Shown: piece by piece, positions 1 through 9,648 of the stretch | Layout: each line of letters starts with the position of its first letter | Numbering within the stretch: position 1 is the first letter of the stretch | Assembly (NCBI RefSeq): GCF_947039875.1 | Contig: NZ_CAMRAN010000035.1 | Location: 1-41,356, forward strand | Reading direction: 5' to 3' | Length of the DNA stretch: 41,356 nt | From: an uncultured Photobacterium sp. | GTDB taxonomy: Bacteria; Pseudomonadota; Gammaproteobacteria; Enterobacterales; Vibrionaceae | The notes under the pieces: generated by a model | Seen by the model: the letters and a program-made list of their open reading frames with translations, nothing else | Told to the model about the DNA's origin: nothing | Database searches by the model: none | Translations under genes and position numbers: made by a program

Positions 1-55
1 GATTGTAAATCTGCCGGCACTGCCTTCGAAGGTTCGAATCCTTCTCCCACCACCA
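1..55 (+). tRNA. tRNA-Tyr (GUA), 3' part only
   Basis: The window opens inside a tRNA. The anticodon arm with GTA (ATTGTAAAT), a variable arm, the T-arm GGTTCGAATCC and the acceptor end CCCACC-A-CCA are visible and match bacterial tRNA-Tyr. The 5' half lies outside the window. CCA is encoded. Confidence 0.93.
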
Positions 56-61
56 CCATTC

Positions 62-88
62 AGCCAGTTGCTTAGCAACTGGCTTTTT
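62..88 (+). terminator. Intrinsic terminator after tRNA-Tyr
   Basis: The stem GCCAGTTGC / GCAACTGGC with a three-base loop is followed by five T. It lies 7 bp after the tRNA CCA end and closes the tRNA transcript. Confidence 0.9.
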
Positions 89-189
89 CATATCAAAAAA
101 ATAACACCATATAAAGATCAACAAATCAGGTTAACTTATTTTATATGTGCGATACTGCATATGTTTATCTGACTTATATATGGATCGTT

Positions 190-1830
190 ATGACAGAAAC
201 TCCACCCTATACGAATGCCGATTGGCAACATGTGAAGGTACTGATTATTGATGATCAACTTTCTTCAGCATTACTTATTCAGAATATTCTACACAGTATA
301 AATCTGGCTGCGATTGATATAGCAACGAACAGTCTTAATGCGCGTCAACTTTGTAAAACCACAGCATATGATTTAATACTGATTGATTTTCATCTTGATC
401 CACAGCTCAGTGGCAGTGAACTTCTTACCGTAATGAGAAAAAATAACGATATCAGCGCCTATTGCGGCATTATCTTTATCTCAGGCGATCGCACCCCTGA
501 AGTTATTGTGACTTCGATTAGCCTAGATGCTGATAGTTTTCTCAGTAAGCCATTAAATATTGGTCAATTAAAACAACGCATCATAGCCGTTTATCAAGCA
601 TGCTTGATTCGCAAACCAATTTATATCGCCATAGAAAATAACCATATTCTCGATGCTATTTCGTTATGCCGACAATTGTTGCAGCGGCATGGCCATAATA
701 TTGATATTGAAATTATATTGCTTGATTTATTAATCAGCCAACAAGACTGGTTACCCGCTCAGCAATTATTAACTCTATTTAGTGAGCGTAGTCAACACCA
801 CAAACTGGGATTACGTCAAGCCCAATTAATGCATAAACAAGGCGATACCCTCGCAGCGATTCAACTATTACAAACGTTGATTAAACAGGTACCCTTATTT
901 GTCGAAGCTTATGACGAATTAGCCATTTTATTACATCAACAACATCAATCGAATGCAGCAAAAGAAATCGCTTACCAAGCACTCGTGCTAACTCCAAGTA
1001 TCAGCCATCGTTCATTACACGTTGCTCAATTAGCCGTAAATACCAACGATCCATCTTTATTTATAAAAACAGGTAAAATACTGGTGGCTCATTTACCTCT
1101 GATTGATAATGATTGGATCATTCAATTTGCTCAATTTACGGCTTTATTTGAACAACTCCATAACCAACAACTATCCCCACAACAACAACGAAAATTAATC
1201 AAACAATTCACAAAGATCCATTATCAAGCCCGCCGACGACTCTCTCATCCTCAAAAAATCATTCTCACTGCGTTTCGTCACATTACCTTAGCAAGATTTG
1301 CTGCAACCAATAACCAACCATTAAAAGCAAAGCGGCGTTTATTACATGGTCTGAAGATATATTTTGGACAAATGTCGCAAGCACCAGCAGCCGTTATGGT
1401 TGATGCGTTACCTTTATTAGTGTATTTCGGAGAGGCTCAATTAATTAAAGAAATATATCAAGCATTAATGACGCGCAGTATATTAGATGAGCATAGCCAT
1501 CATCGGCTTAATCAGCTTCAAGATAATAAATTTATTGTTGAAAACGTGCGTCTATTAGTTGATCAACTTGCGACGGCAAAAGCAACTATATCACCAGACC
1601 CTCAACGCGCTTACCGTATCTATCACACAATTTTACGTGATTATCCTTATAATACAGAAGCACATTTAGGGCGCATGAATAGCTTACTTATGCTGCAACA
1701 AATACATCATCCAGAAATTGATGTCAGCTTACAACAAATTAAAAAGATGCCGCTCGCTTCACCATTACAAGAGTGGTTCATTCAATTACAGCAATTGTAT
1801 CTTGATAAACACAGTGTGGTTTACCCTTAA
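190..1830 (+). CDS. Response regulator: receiver plus TPR repeats (VieB-like)
   Basis: 546-residue protein. An N-terminal CheY-like receiver (about residues 15-135) has the acidic pair D21/D22 in VLIIDDQ, the phospho-acceptor D66 in LILIDFHL, a switch serine in IFISGD and the lysine in SKPL. The rest is helical with tetratricopeptide-like repeats (for example around LAAIQLLQTLIKQVPLFVEAYDEL, here only cited by its first half LAAIQLLQTL) and has no DNA-binding or enzymatic output domain. The frame is open upstream to 145, but ATG 190 starts just before the receiver fold and is preferred. Receiver-TPR architecture is that of Vibrio cholerae VieB, which modulates VieS-VieA phosphotransfer; a receiver-EAL (VieA-like) gene lies 5.5 kb downstream. 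Protein-protein signalling is inferred. It overlaps a small convergent ORF by 3 bp at its stop. Confidence 0.8.
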   Translation: MTETPPYTNADWQHVKVLIIDDQLSSALLIQNILHSINLAAIDIATNSLNARQLCKTTAYDLILIDFHLDPQLSGSELLTVMRKNNDISAYCGIIFISGDRTPEVIVTSISLDADSFLSKPLNIGQLKQRIIAVYQACLIRKPIYIAIENNHILDAISLCRQLLQRHGHNIDIEIILLDLLISQQDWLPAQQLLTLFSERSQHHKLGLRQAQLMHKQGDTLAAIQLLQTLIKQVPLFVEAYDELAILLHQQHQSNAAKEIAYQALVLTPSISHRSLHVAQLAVNTNDPSLFIKTGKILVAHLPLIDNDWIIQFAQFTALFEQLHNQQLSPQQQRKLIKQFTKIHYQARRRLSHPQKIILTAFRHITLARFAATNNQPLKAKRRLLHGLKIYFGQMSQAPAAVMVDALPLLVYFGEAQLIKEIYQALMTRSILDEHSHHRLNQLQDNKFIVENVRLLVDQLATAKATISPDPQRAYRIYHTILRDYPYNTEAHLGRMNSLLMLQQIHHPEIDVSLQQIKKMPLASPLQEWFIQLQQLYLDKHSVVYP

Positions 1831-1970
1831 CTTTCACCATCATTACTATCACTTGGTGCACCTTGTCTGTATTTATCATTTATCTGATCTTGTTCATTAT
1901 GCTCTTGCTCTTGATTCTCTACTTTCACTTCAGGTTCTGCACCAAACATACGCTTTATAAAATCAAACAT
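1827..1970 (-). CDS. Small hydrophilic protein, 47 residues
   Basis: The ORF starts MFDFIKRMFGAEPEV, has a short amphipathic N-terminus and then a highly charged, Glu/Gln/Asn-rich tail (ENQEQEHNEQDQ) ending SNDGES. A good ribosome binding site, GGAGTAAAGT, directly precedes the ATG. The stop overlaps the stop of the convergent regulator gene by 3 bp. Short proteins with an FIKRMFG-type start occur in Vibrionaceae as hypotheticals; I know of no function. The amphipathic start suggests membrane-surface association, which is inference. It was missed as a long ORF because of its size. Confidence 0.6.
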   Translation of the reverse strand: MFDFIKRMFGAEPEVKVENQEQEHNEQDQINDKYRQGAPSDSNDGES

Positions 1971-2298
1971 ACTTTACTCCATGGTTATAGCGTCGAAACA
2001 ACGCTAAGATTGCTAAGATTAATAAACAGCCATCATAGCCACTAGCAGGCATAAGCCCGTTAACGAATAGGCCAGTAAAAACATCATCTATTTAACGACA
2101 TGTCAGCGAGTTATTTAAAAACAATAACTTGTCATAAATGATATATTTCCTTTTAGCATAGACCCATATCTTCCTTATACCCAAATAAACTTACACTACA
2201 GCTATGATCGCCTCTGATTGAAATGATCATATATCGAAGTGATAGCGCAATGTGCTAATATCAGTAACCATAATCATTCGCAGTTATGGATACTAAAT
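1971..2298. other. Divergent intergenic region before xthA
   Basis: This is 328 bp of AT-rich DNA between the divergent small ORF and xthA. It should hold both promoters. I see only weak -10-like hexamers (for example TATGAT at 2203-2208) and no convincing operator, terminator or further ORF. Confidence 0.5.
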
Positions 2299-3108
2299 AT
2301 GAAAGTTATTTCTTTTAACATCAATGGGCTACGTGCTCGATTACATCAACTACAAGCTATTATCGATAAACACCAACCTGATGTTATCGGTTTACAAGAA
2401 ATTAAAGTTCATGATGAAGCTTTTCCGTTAGCGGATGTCGAGGCGATGGGCTACAAAGTCTACTTTCATGGTCAAAAAGCCCATTACGGTGTTGCTATGT
2501 TATGTAAACAAGAGCCGATTAGTATTCAGAAAGGATTTCCAACTGACGATGATGAAGCTCAGCGTCGAATGATCATGGCAACCTTTAAGCAAGAAAATGG
2601 CAGTAATATAACGGTAATGAACGGTTATTTCCCTCAAGGGGATAACGTTAAGCATGAAACCAAATTTCCGGCAAAAGAGAAATTTTACAGTGATCTAATG
2701 AATTACCTTAATACCGCACACACCAATGATGAACAACTTATCGTAATGGGCGATATTAATATTAGCCCTATCGATTTAGATATTGGTATCGGCCCAGTAA
2801 ACGCTAAACGTTGGTTAAAAACAGGTAAATGTTCATTCCAACCAATTGAACGTCAATGGTTGCAGACATTATTAGATTGGGGCTTTATTGATACATTCCG
2901 TCAACTTCACTCCACAGTAGATGATCAATTCTCATGGTTTGATTACCGTTCAAAAGGTTTTGTTGATAACAGAGGTTTACGTATTGATGTGATTCTTGCA
3001 ACGCCAATATTAGCAAATCGTTGTACTGAAGCCGGAATTGATTATGAATTACGTGGAATTGAAAAGCCTTCTGATCACGCTCCAATTTGGTCAACTTTCA
3101 GCAATTGA
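2299..3108 (+). CDS. xthA: Exodeoxyribonuclease III
   Basis: 269 residues, nearly the same length as E. coli Xth (268) and collinear with it. This is the major AP endonuclease and 3'-5' exonuclease of base excision repair, cytoplasmic and Mg-dependent. Family residues are visible: N7 in SFNING, E34 in LQEIKV, the GDINISP loop (Asp/Asn), WFDYRSKGF, and the C-terminal catalytic SDHAP (Asp-His). The frame is open 20 codons further upstream, but ATG 2299 ([10 protein letters not shown]) aligns with the known N-terminus. The ribosome site is weak. It is monocistronic with a terminator just after. Confidence 0.96.
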   Translation: MKVISFNINGLRARLHQLQAIIDKHQPDVIGLQEIKVHDEAFPLADVEAMGYKVYFHGQKAHYGVAMLCKQEPISIQKGFPTDDDEAQRRMIMATFKQENGSNITVMNGYFPQGDNVKHETKFPAKEKFYSDLMNYLNTAHTNDEQLIVMGDINISPIDLDIGIGPVNAKRWLKTGKCSFQPIERQWLQTLLDWGFIDTFRQLHSTVDDQFSWFDYRSKGFVDNRGLRIDVILATPILANRCTEAGIDYELRGIEKPSDHAPIWSTFSN

Positions 3109-3151
3109 TATGCTCATTAAATCACCATAGCTAAAACAATCAATCGCAGTT

Positions 3152-3189
3152 GAAGCCGACTATCATTGATAGCGGCTTCTGTTTATTTT
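3152..3189 (+). terminator. Probable terminator after xthA
   Basis: GAAGCCG-A-CTATC pairs with GATAGCGGCTTC (one bulged A), followed by the T-rich TGTTTATTTT. It lies 43 bp after the xthA stop. Confidence 0.65.
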
Positions 3190-3521
3190 GCATATATATT
3201 CACCACAATACTGACATCATACCGTTACAGCATGGGGTTAACTACGTTGCTGAATATTATCTGTTGATGATACTTAATATAAAAAAAGTTGAATCAATAT
3301 TTTTTTAACAGCATAAATACGTTTTAAAAAAACAAGGTTAACTGTAAGTTATTGTTTTTATTTGGTACTTGATTTTAGGATCATAGTTAGGAAATTATGA
3401 AATTAAATTACATTAAAATTTTTTTTAGTTTTCTCAAAAAAATTATACCGTTAATATTCAACTAATTACATTATTTCGCAGTGTCACAATATGTCTAATT
3501 TTGTTATAAATTTTCACCGCA
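3190..3521. other. AT-rich region upstream of the focA promoter
   Basis: There is no credible ORF. The block is rich in T and A runs and contains GTTAA-N6-GTTAT at 3337-3352, a spacing typical of ArcA direct repeats (consensus GTTAA-N6-GTTAA). Such long upstream control regions are known for pfl operons (FNR, ArcA, IHF in E. coli). The ArcA call is tentative. Confidence 0.35.
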
Positions 3522-3563
3522 ATGATCCAGATCAAATTTGTGATTCACAACCTTTGCTATTAT
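3522..3563 (+). promoter_or_regulatory. FNR site and extended -10 promoter of focA-pflB
   Basis: ATGATCCAGATCAA at 3522-3535 matches the FNR consensus TTGAT-N4-ATCAA in 9 of 10 defined positions. An extended -10, TGCTATTAT (hexamer TATTAT at 3558-3563), follows. The predicted start near 3570 puts the FNR centre at about -41.5, the class II activation position. The same geometry recurs before ackA. Anaerobic activation of focA-pflB by FNR is well established in E. coli. Confidence 0.75.
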
Positions 3564-3600
3564 TCCCATAGCCAAACTTAAACCATTAAAGAGCACCCCT

Positions 3601-4473
3601 GTGAAAATGGAAACTAATCCTTTTGACTCACTGATGCCACCAGCAATGGCACATAAAGCCGAAGAAGTCGGCGTTTATAAAGCGACAAAACACCCGTTGC
3701 AGTCATTCTTTTTAGCGATAACTGCAGGTGTTTTTATCTCAATTGCTTTTGTTTTTTATACAACAGTAACTACAGGCGCTAGTGATACACCTTGGGGCAT
3801 GTCTAAATTTGTCGGTGGTTTAGCATTTAGTTTAGGTTTAATCCTAGTAGTTATATGCGGTGGCGAGTTATTTACCTCTTCTGTATTAACCACTGTTGCT
3901 CGTGCAAGCGGTCGCATTACTACTGGTCAGTTAATAAAAAACTGGGGCATTGTTTACCTCGGTAACTTTGTTGGTGCAATTTTCTTTGTTGCCTGTATTT
4001 GGATTGCAGGACAACACCTTGGCGCAAATGGTCAATGGGGTATTAATGCAATGAAAATCGCTCAACATAAACTTCATCATGATTTTGGACAAGCTGTTGT
4101 TCTAGGTATGTTATGTAACTTAATGGTTTGTCTTGCAACATGGATGACTTTCTCATGCCGTAGTGCCACTGATAAAGTTATGGTAATGTTGCTACCAGTT
4201 GCAATGTTTGTTGCATGTGGTTTTGAGCACTGTATTGCAAATATGTTTATGATTCCAATGGGTATCGTAATACATGCTTTCTCTGGTCCTGAATTTTGGG
4301 CTATGACAGGTGTCGATCCTATGCAGTTTGCAGACTTGAACATACATAATTTTATTGTAAACAATCTAATCCCTGTAACCATTGGTAATATCATTGGTGG
4401 CGGTGTATTAGTTGGACTAACATATTGGGTTATTCACCGTCGTCCTGAACTTAACGGCAATAGCCATCATTAA
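3601..4473 (+). CDS. focA: Formate channel FocA
   Basis: 290-residue inner-membrane protein of the formate/nitrite transporter family, which forms pentameric formate channels. It is collinear with E. coli FocA: NPFDSLMPPAMA at the N-terminus, AITAGVFISIAF, GGELFTSSVL (omega-loop region), KNWGIVYLGNFVGA, CGFEHCIANMF with the gating His, and VTIGNIIGGG near the end; about six membrane helices. The start is GTG 3601 (AAAGAGCA lies about 8 bp upstream) or ATG 3607 two codons later. pflB follows after 55 bp with no terminator, so the two genes form an operon under the FNR promoter. It exports formate made by PflB and reimports it at low pH. Confidence 0.96.
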   Translation: MKMETNPFDSLMPPAMAHKAEEVGVYKATKHPLQSFFLAITAGVFISIAFVFYTTVTTGASDTPWGMSKFVGGLAFSLGLILVVICGGELFTSSVLTTVARASGRITTGQLIKNWGIVYLGNFVGAIFFVACIWIAGQHLGANGQWGINAMKIAQHKLHHDFGQAVVLGMLCNLMVCLATWMTFSCRSATDKVMVMLLPVAMFVACGFEHCIANMFMIPMGIVIHAFSGPEFWAMTGVDPMQFADLNIHNFIVNNLIPVTIGNIIGGGVLVGLTYWVIHRRPELNGNSHH

Positions 4474-4528
4474 GTTTTAACGCGGTAACACTTATTTTTT
4501 TCTACTGAATAGTATAGGTAGGTATACA

Positions 4529-6802
4529 ATGGCAGAGCAATTTGCTGCATGGGAAGGCTTCACAGCTGGTGATTGGCAGAACGAAGTAAACGTTCGTGAC
4601 TTTATCCAAAAGAACTACACTCCTTTCGAGGGTGACGGCTCTTTCCTAGAAACAGAAGCGACTCCAGCTACAGCTAAACTTTGGGAAGCTGTAATGGTAG
4701 GCATCAAACAGGAAAACGCGACTCACGCACCTGTTGATTTCGATACTGACGTTGTTTCTACTATCACTGCACACGACGCTGGTTACATCGACCAAGAACT
4801 TGAAACTATCGTAGGTCTTCAAACTGACGCGCCTCTTAAGCGTGGTTTGATCCCTAACGGTGGTATCCGCATGATCGAAAACTCATGCAAAGTATACGGT
4901 CGTGAACTAGATCCTACTATCAAGAAGGTTTACTCAGAGCTTCGTAAAACACACAACCAAGGTGTTTTCGATATCTACACTCCTTCTATCATTAAGTGTC
5001 GTAAGTCTGGTGTTCTAACTGGCCTTCCTGATGCATACGGCCGTGGTCGTATCATTGGTGACTACCGTCGTATCGCACTTTACGGTATCGACAAGCTAAT
5101 GGCTGACAAGCTAGCTCAATTCAAATCTCTAGAAGAAATGTTTGAGAATGGCGAAGATCTTCAAATGACGATGCAACGTCGTGAAGAGATCTGTGAACAG
5201 CACCGTGCGCTTGGTCAAATCAAGACTATGGCTGCTAAATACGGTTGTGATATCTCTCTTCCTGCAACTACTGCACAAGAAGCTATCCAGTGGACTTACT
5301 TCGGCTACCTAGCTGCAGTTAAATCACAAAACGGTGCTGCAATGTCTCTAGGTCGTACTTCGACTTTCCTAGACATCTTCATCGAGCGTGATATCGCTGA
5401 TGGTAAGATCACAGAAGCACAAGCTCAAGAAATGATCGACCACTTCGTAATGAAGCTACGTATGGTTCGTTTCCTACGTACGCCTGAATATGATGAGTTG
5501 TTCTCTGGTGACCCAATCTGGGCAACAGAATCAATGGGTGGTATGGGTCTTGACGGTCGTACACTAGTTACACGTTCAAACTTCCGTTTCCTAAACAGCC
5601 TATACACTATGGGTCCTTCTCCAGAGCCAAACATCACTGTTCTTTGGTCTGAGCAACTACCTGTAGGCTTCAAGAAGTTCTGTGCGAAGGTATCTATCGA
5701 TACATCTTCTATCCAGTACGAAAACGATGACCTAATGCGTCCAGACATGAACTCTGACGATTACGCAATCGCTTGTTGTGTATCTCCAATGGTTGTTGGT
5801 AAGCAAATGCAGTTCTTCGGTGCTCGTGCTAACCTTGCTAAGACTATGCTTTACGCAATCAACGGCGGTGTAGATGAGAAGCTTAAGATCCAAGTAGGTC
5901 CTAAGACTGATAAAGTAACTGCTGAAGTTCTTGACTACACAGATACTATGGATCGTCTAGATCACTTCATGGATTGGTTAGCAACGACTTACGTTTCTGC
6001 GCTAAACGCTATTCACTGGAGCCACGACAAGTACAGCTACGAAGCATCGCTAATGGCTCTACACGATCGTGACATCAAGCGTACAATGGCTTGTGGTATC
6101 GCTGGTCTTTCTGTTGCTGCTGACTCACTATCAGCTATCAAATACGCAACTGTTAAGCCTATCCGTGACGAAGATGGCATCGCTATCGATTTCGAAATCG
6201 AAGGTGACTATCCTAAGTTCGGTAACAATGATTCACGTGTTGATGATATCGCATGTGAACTAGTTGAAACCTTCATGAACAAGATCCGTACTCACAAGAT
6301 GTACCGTGATGCGATCCCTACTCAGTCTATCTTAACTATCACATCTAACGTTGTGTACGGTAAGAAAACGGGTAACACTCCAGACGGTCGTCGTGCAGGT
6401 GCTCCTTTCGCACCAGGTGCTAACCCAATGCACGGTCGTGACGAAAAAGGCGCTGTAGCTTCACTTACTTCTGTAGGTAAACTACCGTTTGCACACGCTA
6501 AAGATGGTATTTCATACACATTCTCTATCGTTCCAAACGCACTAGGTAAAGATCTTGATACTCAAGAAACTAACTTAGCTGGCCTAATGGATGGTTACTT
6601 CCACCATGAGACTGGCATCGAAGGTGGTCAACACCTAAACGTTAACGTTCTTAACCGCGAAACTCTAGAAGACGCAGTTAAGCACCCAGAGAACTACCCA
6701 CAGTTAACTATCCGTGTATCGGGTTATGCTGTGCGTTTTAACTCTCTAACTGCTGAACAGCAGGCTGACGTTATCGCTCGTACTTTCACAGCGTCTCTAT
6801 AA
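4529..6802 (+). CDS. pflB: Formate C-acetyltransferase (pyruvate formate-lyase)
   Basis: 757 residues (E. coli 760). It converts pyruvate and CoA to acetyl-CoA and formate by glycyl-radical chemistry in the cytoplasm. The adjacent catalytic cysteines are C416-C417 in ACCVSPM, and the radical glycine is G732 in [11 protein letters not shown] close to the C-terminus. Start ATG 4529 follows GGTAGGTATACA; the N-terminus aligns with E. coli. Codon use is strongly biased to major codons (CTA/CTT, CGT, GGT), unlike neighbours such as the EAL gene, which indicates very high expression. It depends on the PflA activase encoded 1.8 kb downstream. A strong terminator follows at once. Confidence 0.98.
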   Translation: MAEQFAAWEGFTAGDWQNEVNVRDFIQKNYTPFEGDGSFLETEATPATAKLWEAVMVGIKQENATHAPVDFDTDVVSTITAHDAGYIDQELETIVGLQTDAPLKRGLIPNGGIRMIENSCKVYGRELDPTIKKVYSELRKTHNQGVFDIYTPSIIKCRKSGVLTGLPDAYGRGRIIGDYRRIALYGIDKLMADKLAQFKSLEEMFENGEDLQMTMQRREEICEQHRALGQIKTMAAKYGCDISLPATTAQEAIQWTYFGYLAAVKSQNGAAMSLGRTSTFLDIFIERDIADGKITEAQAQEMIDHFVMKLRMVRFLRTPEYDELFSGDPIWATESMGGMGLDGRTLVTRSNFRFLNSLYTMGPSPEPNITVLWSEQLPVGFKKFCAKVSIDTSSIQYENDDLMRPDMNSDDYAIACCVSPMVVGKQMQFFGARANLAKTMLYAINGGVDEKLKIQVGPKTDKVTAEVLDYTDTMDRLDHFMDWLATTYVSALNAIHWSHDKYSYEASLMALHDRDIKRTMACGIAGLSVAADSLSAIKYATVKPIRDEDGIAIDFEIEGDYPKFGNNDSRVDDIACELVETFMNKIRTHKMYRDAIPTQSILTITSNVVYGKKTGNTPDGRRAGAPFAPGANPMHGRDEKGAVASLTSVGKLPFAHAKDGISYTFSIVPNALGKDLDTQETNLAGLMDGYFHHETGIEGGQHLNVNVLNRETLEDAVKHPENYPQLTIRVSGYAVRFNSLTAEQQADVIARTFTASL

Positions 6803-6840
6803 TATAGAGCCTTCTGTGTAGGAAGTTCGCTTCCTAATAA

Positions 6841-6868
6841 AAAACCGGCTTATATAGCCGGTTTTTTT
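6841..6868 (+). terminator. Intrinsic terminator after pflB
   Basis: AAAACCGGCT-TATAT-AGCCGGTTTTTTT: a GC-rich stem ending in seven T, 38 bp after the pflB stop. It separates focA-pflB from the EAL gene and pflA. Confidence 0.93.
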
Positions 6869-7027
6869 ATACCCCAAATTTAATGAAAACACCCTTCATG
6901 CTGTATCTTTAATTTTAAACTTCAATATCAAAGAATATCGCAATTAACCATCAAACTTATATTTCCCCATCGTGTTCTTAATATGGTTAAATTATACCTA
7001 ATCTTTGGTGGTAATAGTCTTGGCTAA

Positions 7028-7288
7028 ATATTACTACAACAATACCTAGAATCTTGTTTTGACGATTTATCACTGCTTAAAACAGCAATATCACAACAAA
7101 ATAATGATAGTATCTTTATGGTTAGTCATCGCATGAAAGGTACTGCACGGATGATGGCTTTTCATCCATTGGCACAAGTAACCCAAGAGCTTAAATTACA
7201 CTCGTAAGACTCGACCGCTTTACAACAGCGCTACTTGTACATTGAACAGCTAATTGAACTATTATCACGCCAAATTAACAGTAAATAG
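7028..7288 (+). pseudogene. Remnant of an Hpt (histidine phosphotransfer) domain
   Basis: One reading frame from 7028 to the TAG at 7288 gives an Hpt-like helical sequence: YLESCFDDLSLLKTAI, then FMVSHRMKGTARMM, carrying the phospho-His motif H-x-x-K-G-x-A, then LIELLSRQINSK. It is broken by an in-frame TAA at 7205-7207 and by a TAA at 7025-7027 on its 5' side, and it has no plausible start. It ends 9 bp before a receiver-EAL gene. Hpt domains are usually the C-terminus of hybrid sensor kinases, so this looks like the tail of a lost kinase (VieS-like by context). Sequencing error cannot be excluded for the single internal stop, but the missing N-terminal kinase supports true decay. Confidence 0.7.
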
Positions 7289-7297
7289 GATCGAAGA

Positions 7298-8524
7298 ATG
7301 AACATATTATTGATTGAAGATCATGACTTTCAACGTCAAGTTCTTGCAGCCCAATTAGCTCATCTTATCGATCCAAATCAAGACCACATATATTGTGCTA
7401 CCAATGGTATTGAAGCATTAGAAGCGGTGGCACGTTATCAACCGCAGTTATTATTCTGTGATCTCAATATGCCACAAATGGATGGCATCAGTTTCCTCGG
7501 TCATCTCGCTGAACAACAGTTTACTGGTGCGATTATTATTACCAGCGCCTTAAATGCTGATGTCGTACTTAATGTCAATAAAATGTGTAAAAGCTATGGT
7601 CTTAATTTATTAGGCACATTAGCTAAACCGATACATCTTGAACAACTAAAACAATTATTAATACAGGCAATTAATCAGCACCCGTTGTGTAATATACCAA
7701 CGCCTTTACAACTAACGCTAACAGAACAAGATATTATTGATGCTTTTAATGCCAACTATTTAACCCCTTATTATCAACCTATCGTTAATTTAAAAACAGG
7801 TGACTGGGTTGCTAGCGAAGCATTAATTCGATTTATTCACCCATCTTATGGCATCGTCCCCGCAAGTTGTTTCATTCAACACTTAACCCAAATAGGTAAA
7901 GACAGCCATCTCGCCTTACTCATTATCAATCATATAATTAGTCATCAAGCTATATTTGAAGGCCGAAGAGTAGCTGTCAATATTTCGGCCAAAACCTTAG
8001 TTGAACGTAATTTTATTAATCATGTGCTAGCGTTGCATAATCAATACCCACAACTGCATCATTGGCTCTATTTTGAATTAACCGAATCAGATTTATTTGA
8101 ATCAGCAGGCAAAGCATTAGAAGCCGCTGCCCGATTAGGTATGCGTGGTTTTAATCTTTCAATTGATGATTTTGGTACGGGTTATTCATCGCTAAAACAA
8201 CTCGATATCTTGCCGTTTAAGTCACTAAAGTTAGACATTAGCTTTGTGCAAGCGATGCCAACAAATTACACCGCTAAAGTGATTATTGAAACGTGTTTAT
8301 TATTAGCACATCGGCTGAATTTAACAGCAATTGCTGAAGGTGTCGAAGATATTACCTTATGGTTAAAACTGCAAAAAATGGATTGTGAATTAGCACAAGG
8401 CTATTTTATTTCACCACCGTTACCTTCTAGTCAAATTCCAATTTGGCATGCTCAATGGCTACAACGAAGCCAACAATTACTCAATAATTTAATCTCAAAA
8501 GAGATCGCCGTTAAAACACAATAG
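7298..8524 (+). CDS. Response regulator with EAL cyclic-di-GMP phosphodiesterase domain
   Basis: 408 residues. The receiver domain (1-125) has E7/D8, phospho-acceptor D55 in CDLNMPQMDG, and the lysine in LAKP. The EAL domain (about 145-395) keeps the signature residues: E174-A-L in SEALIRF, NISAKTL, FELTESD, IDDFGTGYSSL, KLDISFV, AIAEGVED and QGYFISPPL, so it should hydrolyse cyclic-di-GMP. It resembles V. cholerae VieA but lacks the C-terminal LuxR-type helix-turn-helix, ending after QRSQQLLNN. AGGATCGAAG precedes ATG 7298. The gene sits behind an Hpt remnant and between pflB and pflA, which are adjacent in E. coli, so it looks inserted into the pfl locus. The phosphodonor is unknown. Confidence 0.9.
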   Translation: MNILLIEDHDFQRQVLAAQLAHLIDPNQDHIYCATNGIEALEAVARYQPQLLFCDLNMPQMDGISFLGHLAEQQFTGAIIITSALNADVVLNVNKMCKSYGLNLLGTLAKPIHLEQLKQLLIQAINQHPLCNIPTPLQLTLTEQDIIDAFNANYLTPYYQPIVNLKTGDWVASEALIRFIHPSYGIVPASCFIQHLTQIGKDSHLALLIINHIISHQAIFEGRRVAVNISAKTLVERNFINHVLALHNQYPQLHHWLYFELTESDLFESAGKALEAAARLGMRGFNLSIDDFGTGYSSLKQLDILPFKSLKLDISFVQAMPTNYTAKVIIETCLLLAHRLNLTAIAEGVEDITLWLKLQKMDCELAQGYFISPPLPSSQIPIWHAQWLQRSQQLLNNLISKEIAVKTQ

Positions 8525-8649
8525 ATATGAATACCTTCTACTTTTACACCTCGATGGTGAGTAGAGATCCTGAGTTTTCGCTATATTCAAACCTCATTTT
8601 GTAATAAAATAACACATAAATAAAACGCAGTATGCGGAGAATTAGAACA

Positions 8650-9390
8650 ATGTCAGTAACAGGTCGTATTCACTCTTTCGAATCTTGCGGAACCGTCGAT
8701 GGCCCAGGAATTCGGTTTATTGTATTCCTGCAAGGTTGCTTAATGCGTTGCCAATACTGCCACAACCGTGATACATGGGATACTCATGACGGTCGTGAAG
8801 CTACTATTGAAGAATTGATGCATGAAGCAAGATCATACCGTCACTTCATGAATGCTTCTGGCGGTGGTGTTACCGCCTCCGGTGGTGAAGCAATGCTACA
8901 ACCAGAATTTGTCCGCGATTTCTTCCGTGCTGCACAAGCAGATGGTATTCATACTTGTCTTGATACTAACGGCTACATTCGTAAACATACAGACGTAATT
9001 GATGAAGTGCTAGATGCTACCGATCTTGTGATGCTTGATCTTAAGCAAATGGATGATAATGTTCACCAAAACTTGGTTGGTGTTTCAAATAAACGTGTGC
9101 TTGATTTTGCACGTTACCTACACCAACGTGGTCAAAAAACATGGATCCGCTACGTAATTGTACCGGGATATACTGATGATGAACAATCTGCACACCAACT
9201 TGGTGAGTTCATCAAAGACATGGACAATATTGAAAAAATTGAACTGCTGCCCTACCACCAACTTGGTGAACATAAATGGGAAGCTCTAGGCTTTGAATAC
9301 CCATTGGCTGGGGTTAAACCCCCGAAAAAAGAAACCATGGAAAACATCAAGAATATCCTTGCAAGCTATGGCAAAAAAGTTATGTATTAA
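8650..9390 (+). CDS. pflA: Pyruvate formate-lyase-activating enzyme
   Basis: 246 residues, identical in length to E. coli PflA. This is a radical SAM enzyme that abstracts hydrogen from the PflB glycine and so switches it on without oxygen. The [4Fe-4S] cysteines are C30, C34 and C37 in [23 protein letters not shown] is the SAM-binding glycine motif; DLKQMDD and [11 protein letters not shown] are family signatures. An ATG at 8632 in frame is possible, but GGAG at 8636-8639 sits 10 bp before ATG 8650, which matches the E. coli start [11 protein letters not shown]. It has no link to the pflB transcript, because a terminator and two genes intervene, so it needs its own promoter in 8525-8649 or readthrough from the EAL gene. 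Confidence 0.97.
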   Translation: MSVTGRIHSFESCGTVDGPGIRFIVFLQGCLMRCQYCHNRDTWDTHDGREATIEELMHEARSYRHFMNASGGGVTASGGEAMLQPEFVRDFFRAAQADGIHTCLDTNGYIRKHTDVIDEVLDATDLVMLDLKQMDDNVHQNLVGVSNKRVLDFARYLHQRGQKTWIRYVIVPGYTDDEQSAHQLGEFIKDMDNIEKIELLPYHQLGEHKWEALGFEYPLAGVKPPKKETMENIKNILASYGKKVMY

Positions 9391-9416
9391 GCCATCAGGT
9401 CAGTGTTGCTAATACA

Positions 9417-9468
9417 AAAAGAGCGGCTTATCTTTATCCTCTAAGGAGTGAGATAAGTCGCTCTTTTC
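9417..9468 (+). terminator. Terminator after pflA
   Basis: GAGCGGCTTATCT and AGATAAGTCGCTC form a 13-bp stem (one G-T pair) with a 17-base loop, flanked by AAAAA and TTTT. It may work in both directions, also ending the minus-strand ORF at 9496. Confidence 0.88.
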
Positions 9469-9495
9469 TATTGAAGCGTATACTATAAAAAGTAT

Positions 9496-9648
9496 TTATC
9501 GTGACAACGGTAATATTGTGACAAGAAAAACGATTAACAACGCCATGATAAATAGTGAGATAGGTAATGTGTATTGCCACTTAGTTACTGGTTCTTGTAT
9601 AACAACTTCTTTTGCTAAATCTACACCTTTAGTTACTGGTTCTTGCAT
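9496..9648 (-). CDS. Small single-span membrane protein with duplicated N-terminus
   Basis: 50 residues. The N-terminus is MQEPVTKGVDLAKEVV followed by IQEPVTKW, then one membrane helix (LPISLFIMALLIVFLVTILPL) that here is about 21 residues from LPISLF to ILPL. AGGAAG precedes the ATG. The soluble part comes from a 48-bp tandem duplication: the upstream copy supplies the present ribosome site and ATG, while the same positions in the downstream copy have become AGAAG and ATA. The ancestral protein probably began at the downstream copy and had about 33 residues. The function is unknown; it lies convergent to pflA and divergent from fhs. Confidence 0.6.
   Translation of the reverse strand: MQEPVTKGVDLAKEVVIQEPVTKWQYTLPISLFIMALLIVFLVTILPLSR

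Noticed and set aside
1863..2045. Plus-strand hydrophobic ORF after the receiver-TPR gene
   Set aside because: It is the reverse of the small minus-strand ORF, which has the better ribosome site and a protein-like composition.
5425..5748. Long minus-strand ORF inside pflB, and similar ones in ackA and pta
   Set aside because: These are antisense shadows caused by strong codon bias in highly expressed genes; no ribosome site and no family features.
7205..7207. TAA in the Hpt region as a recoded or readthrough stop
   Set aside because: No start, no recoding signal and no N-terminal kinase; decay is simpler.
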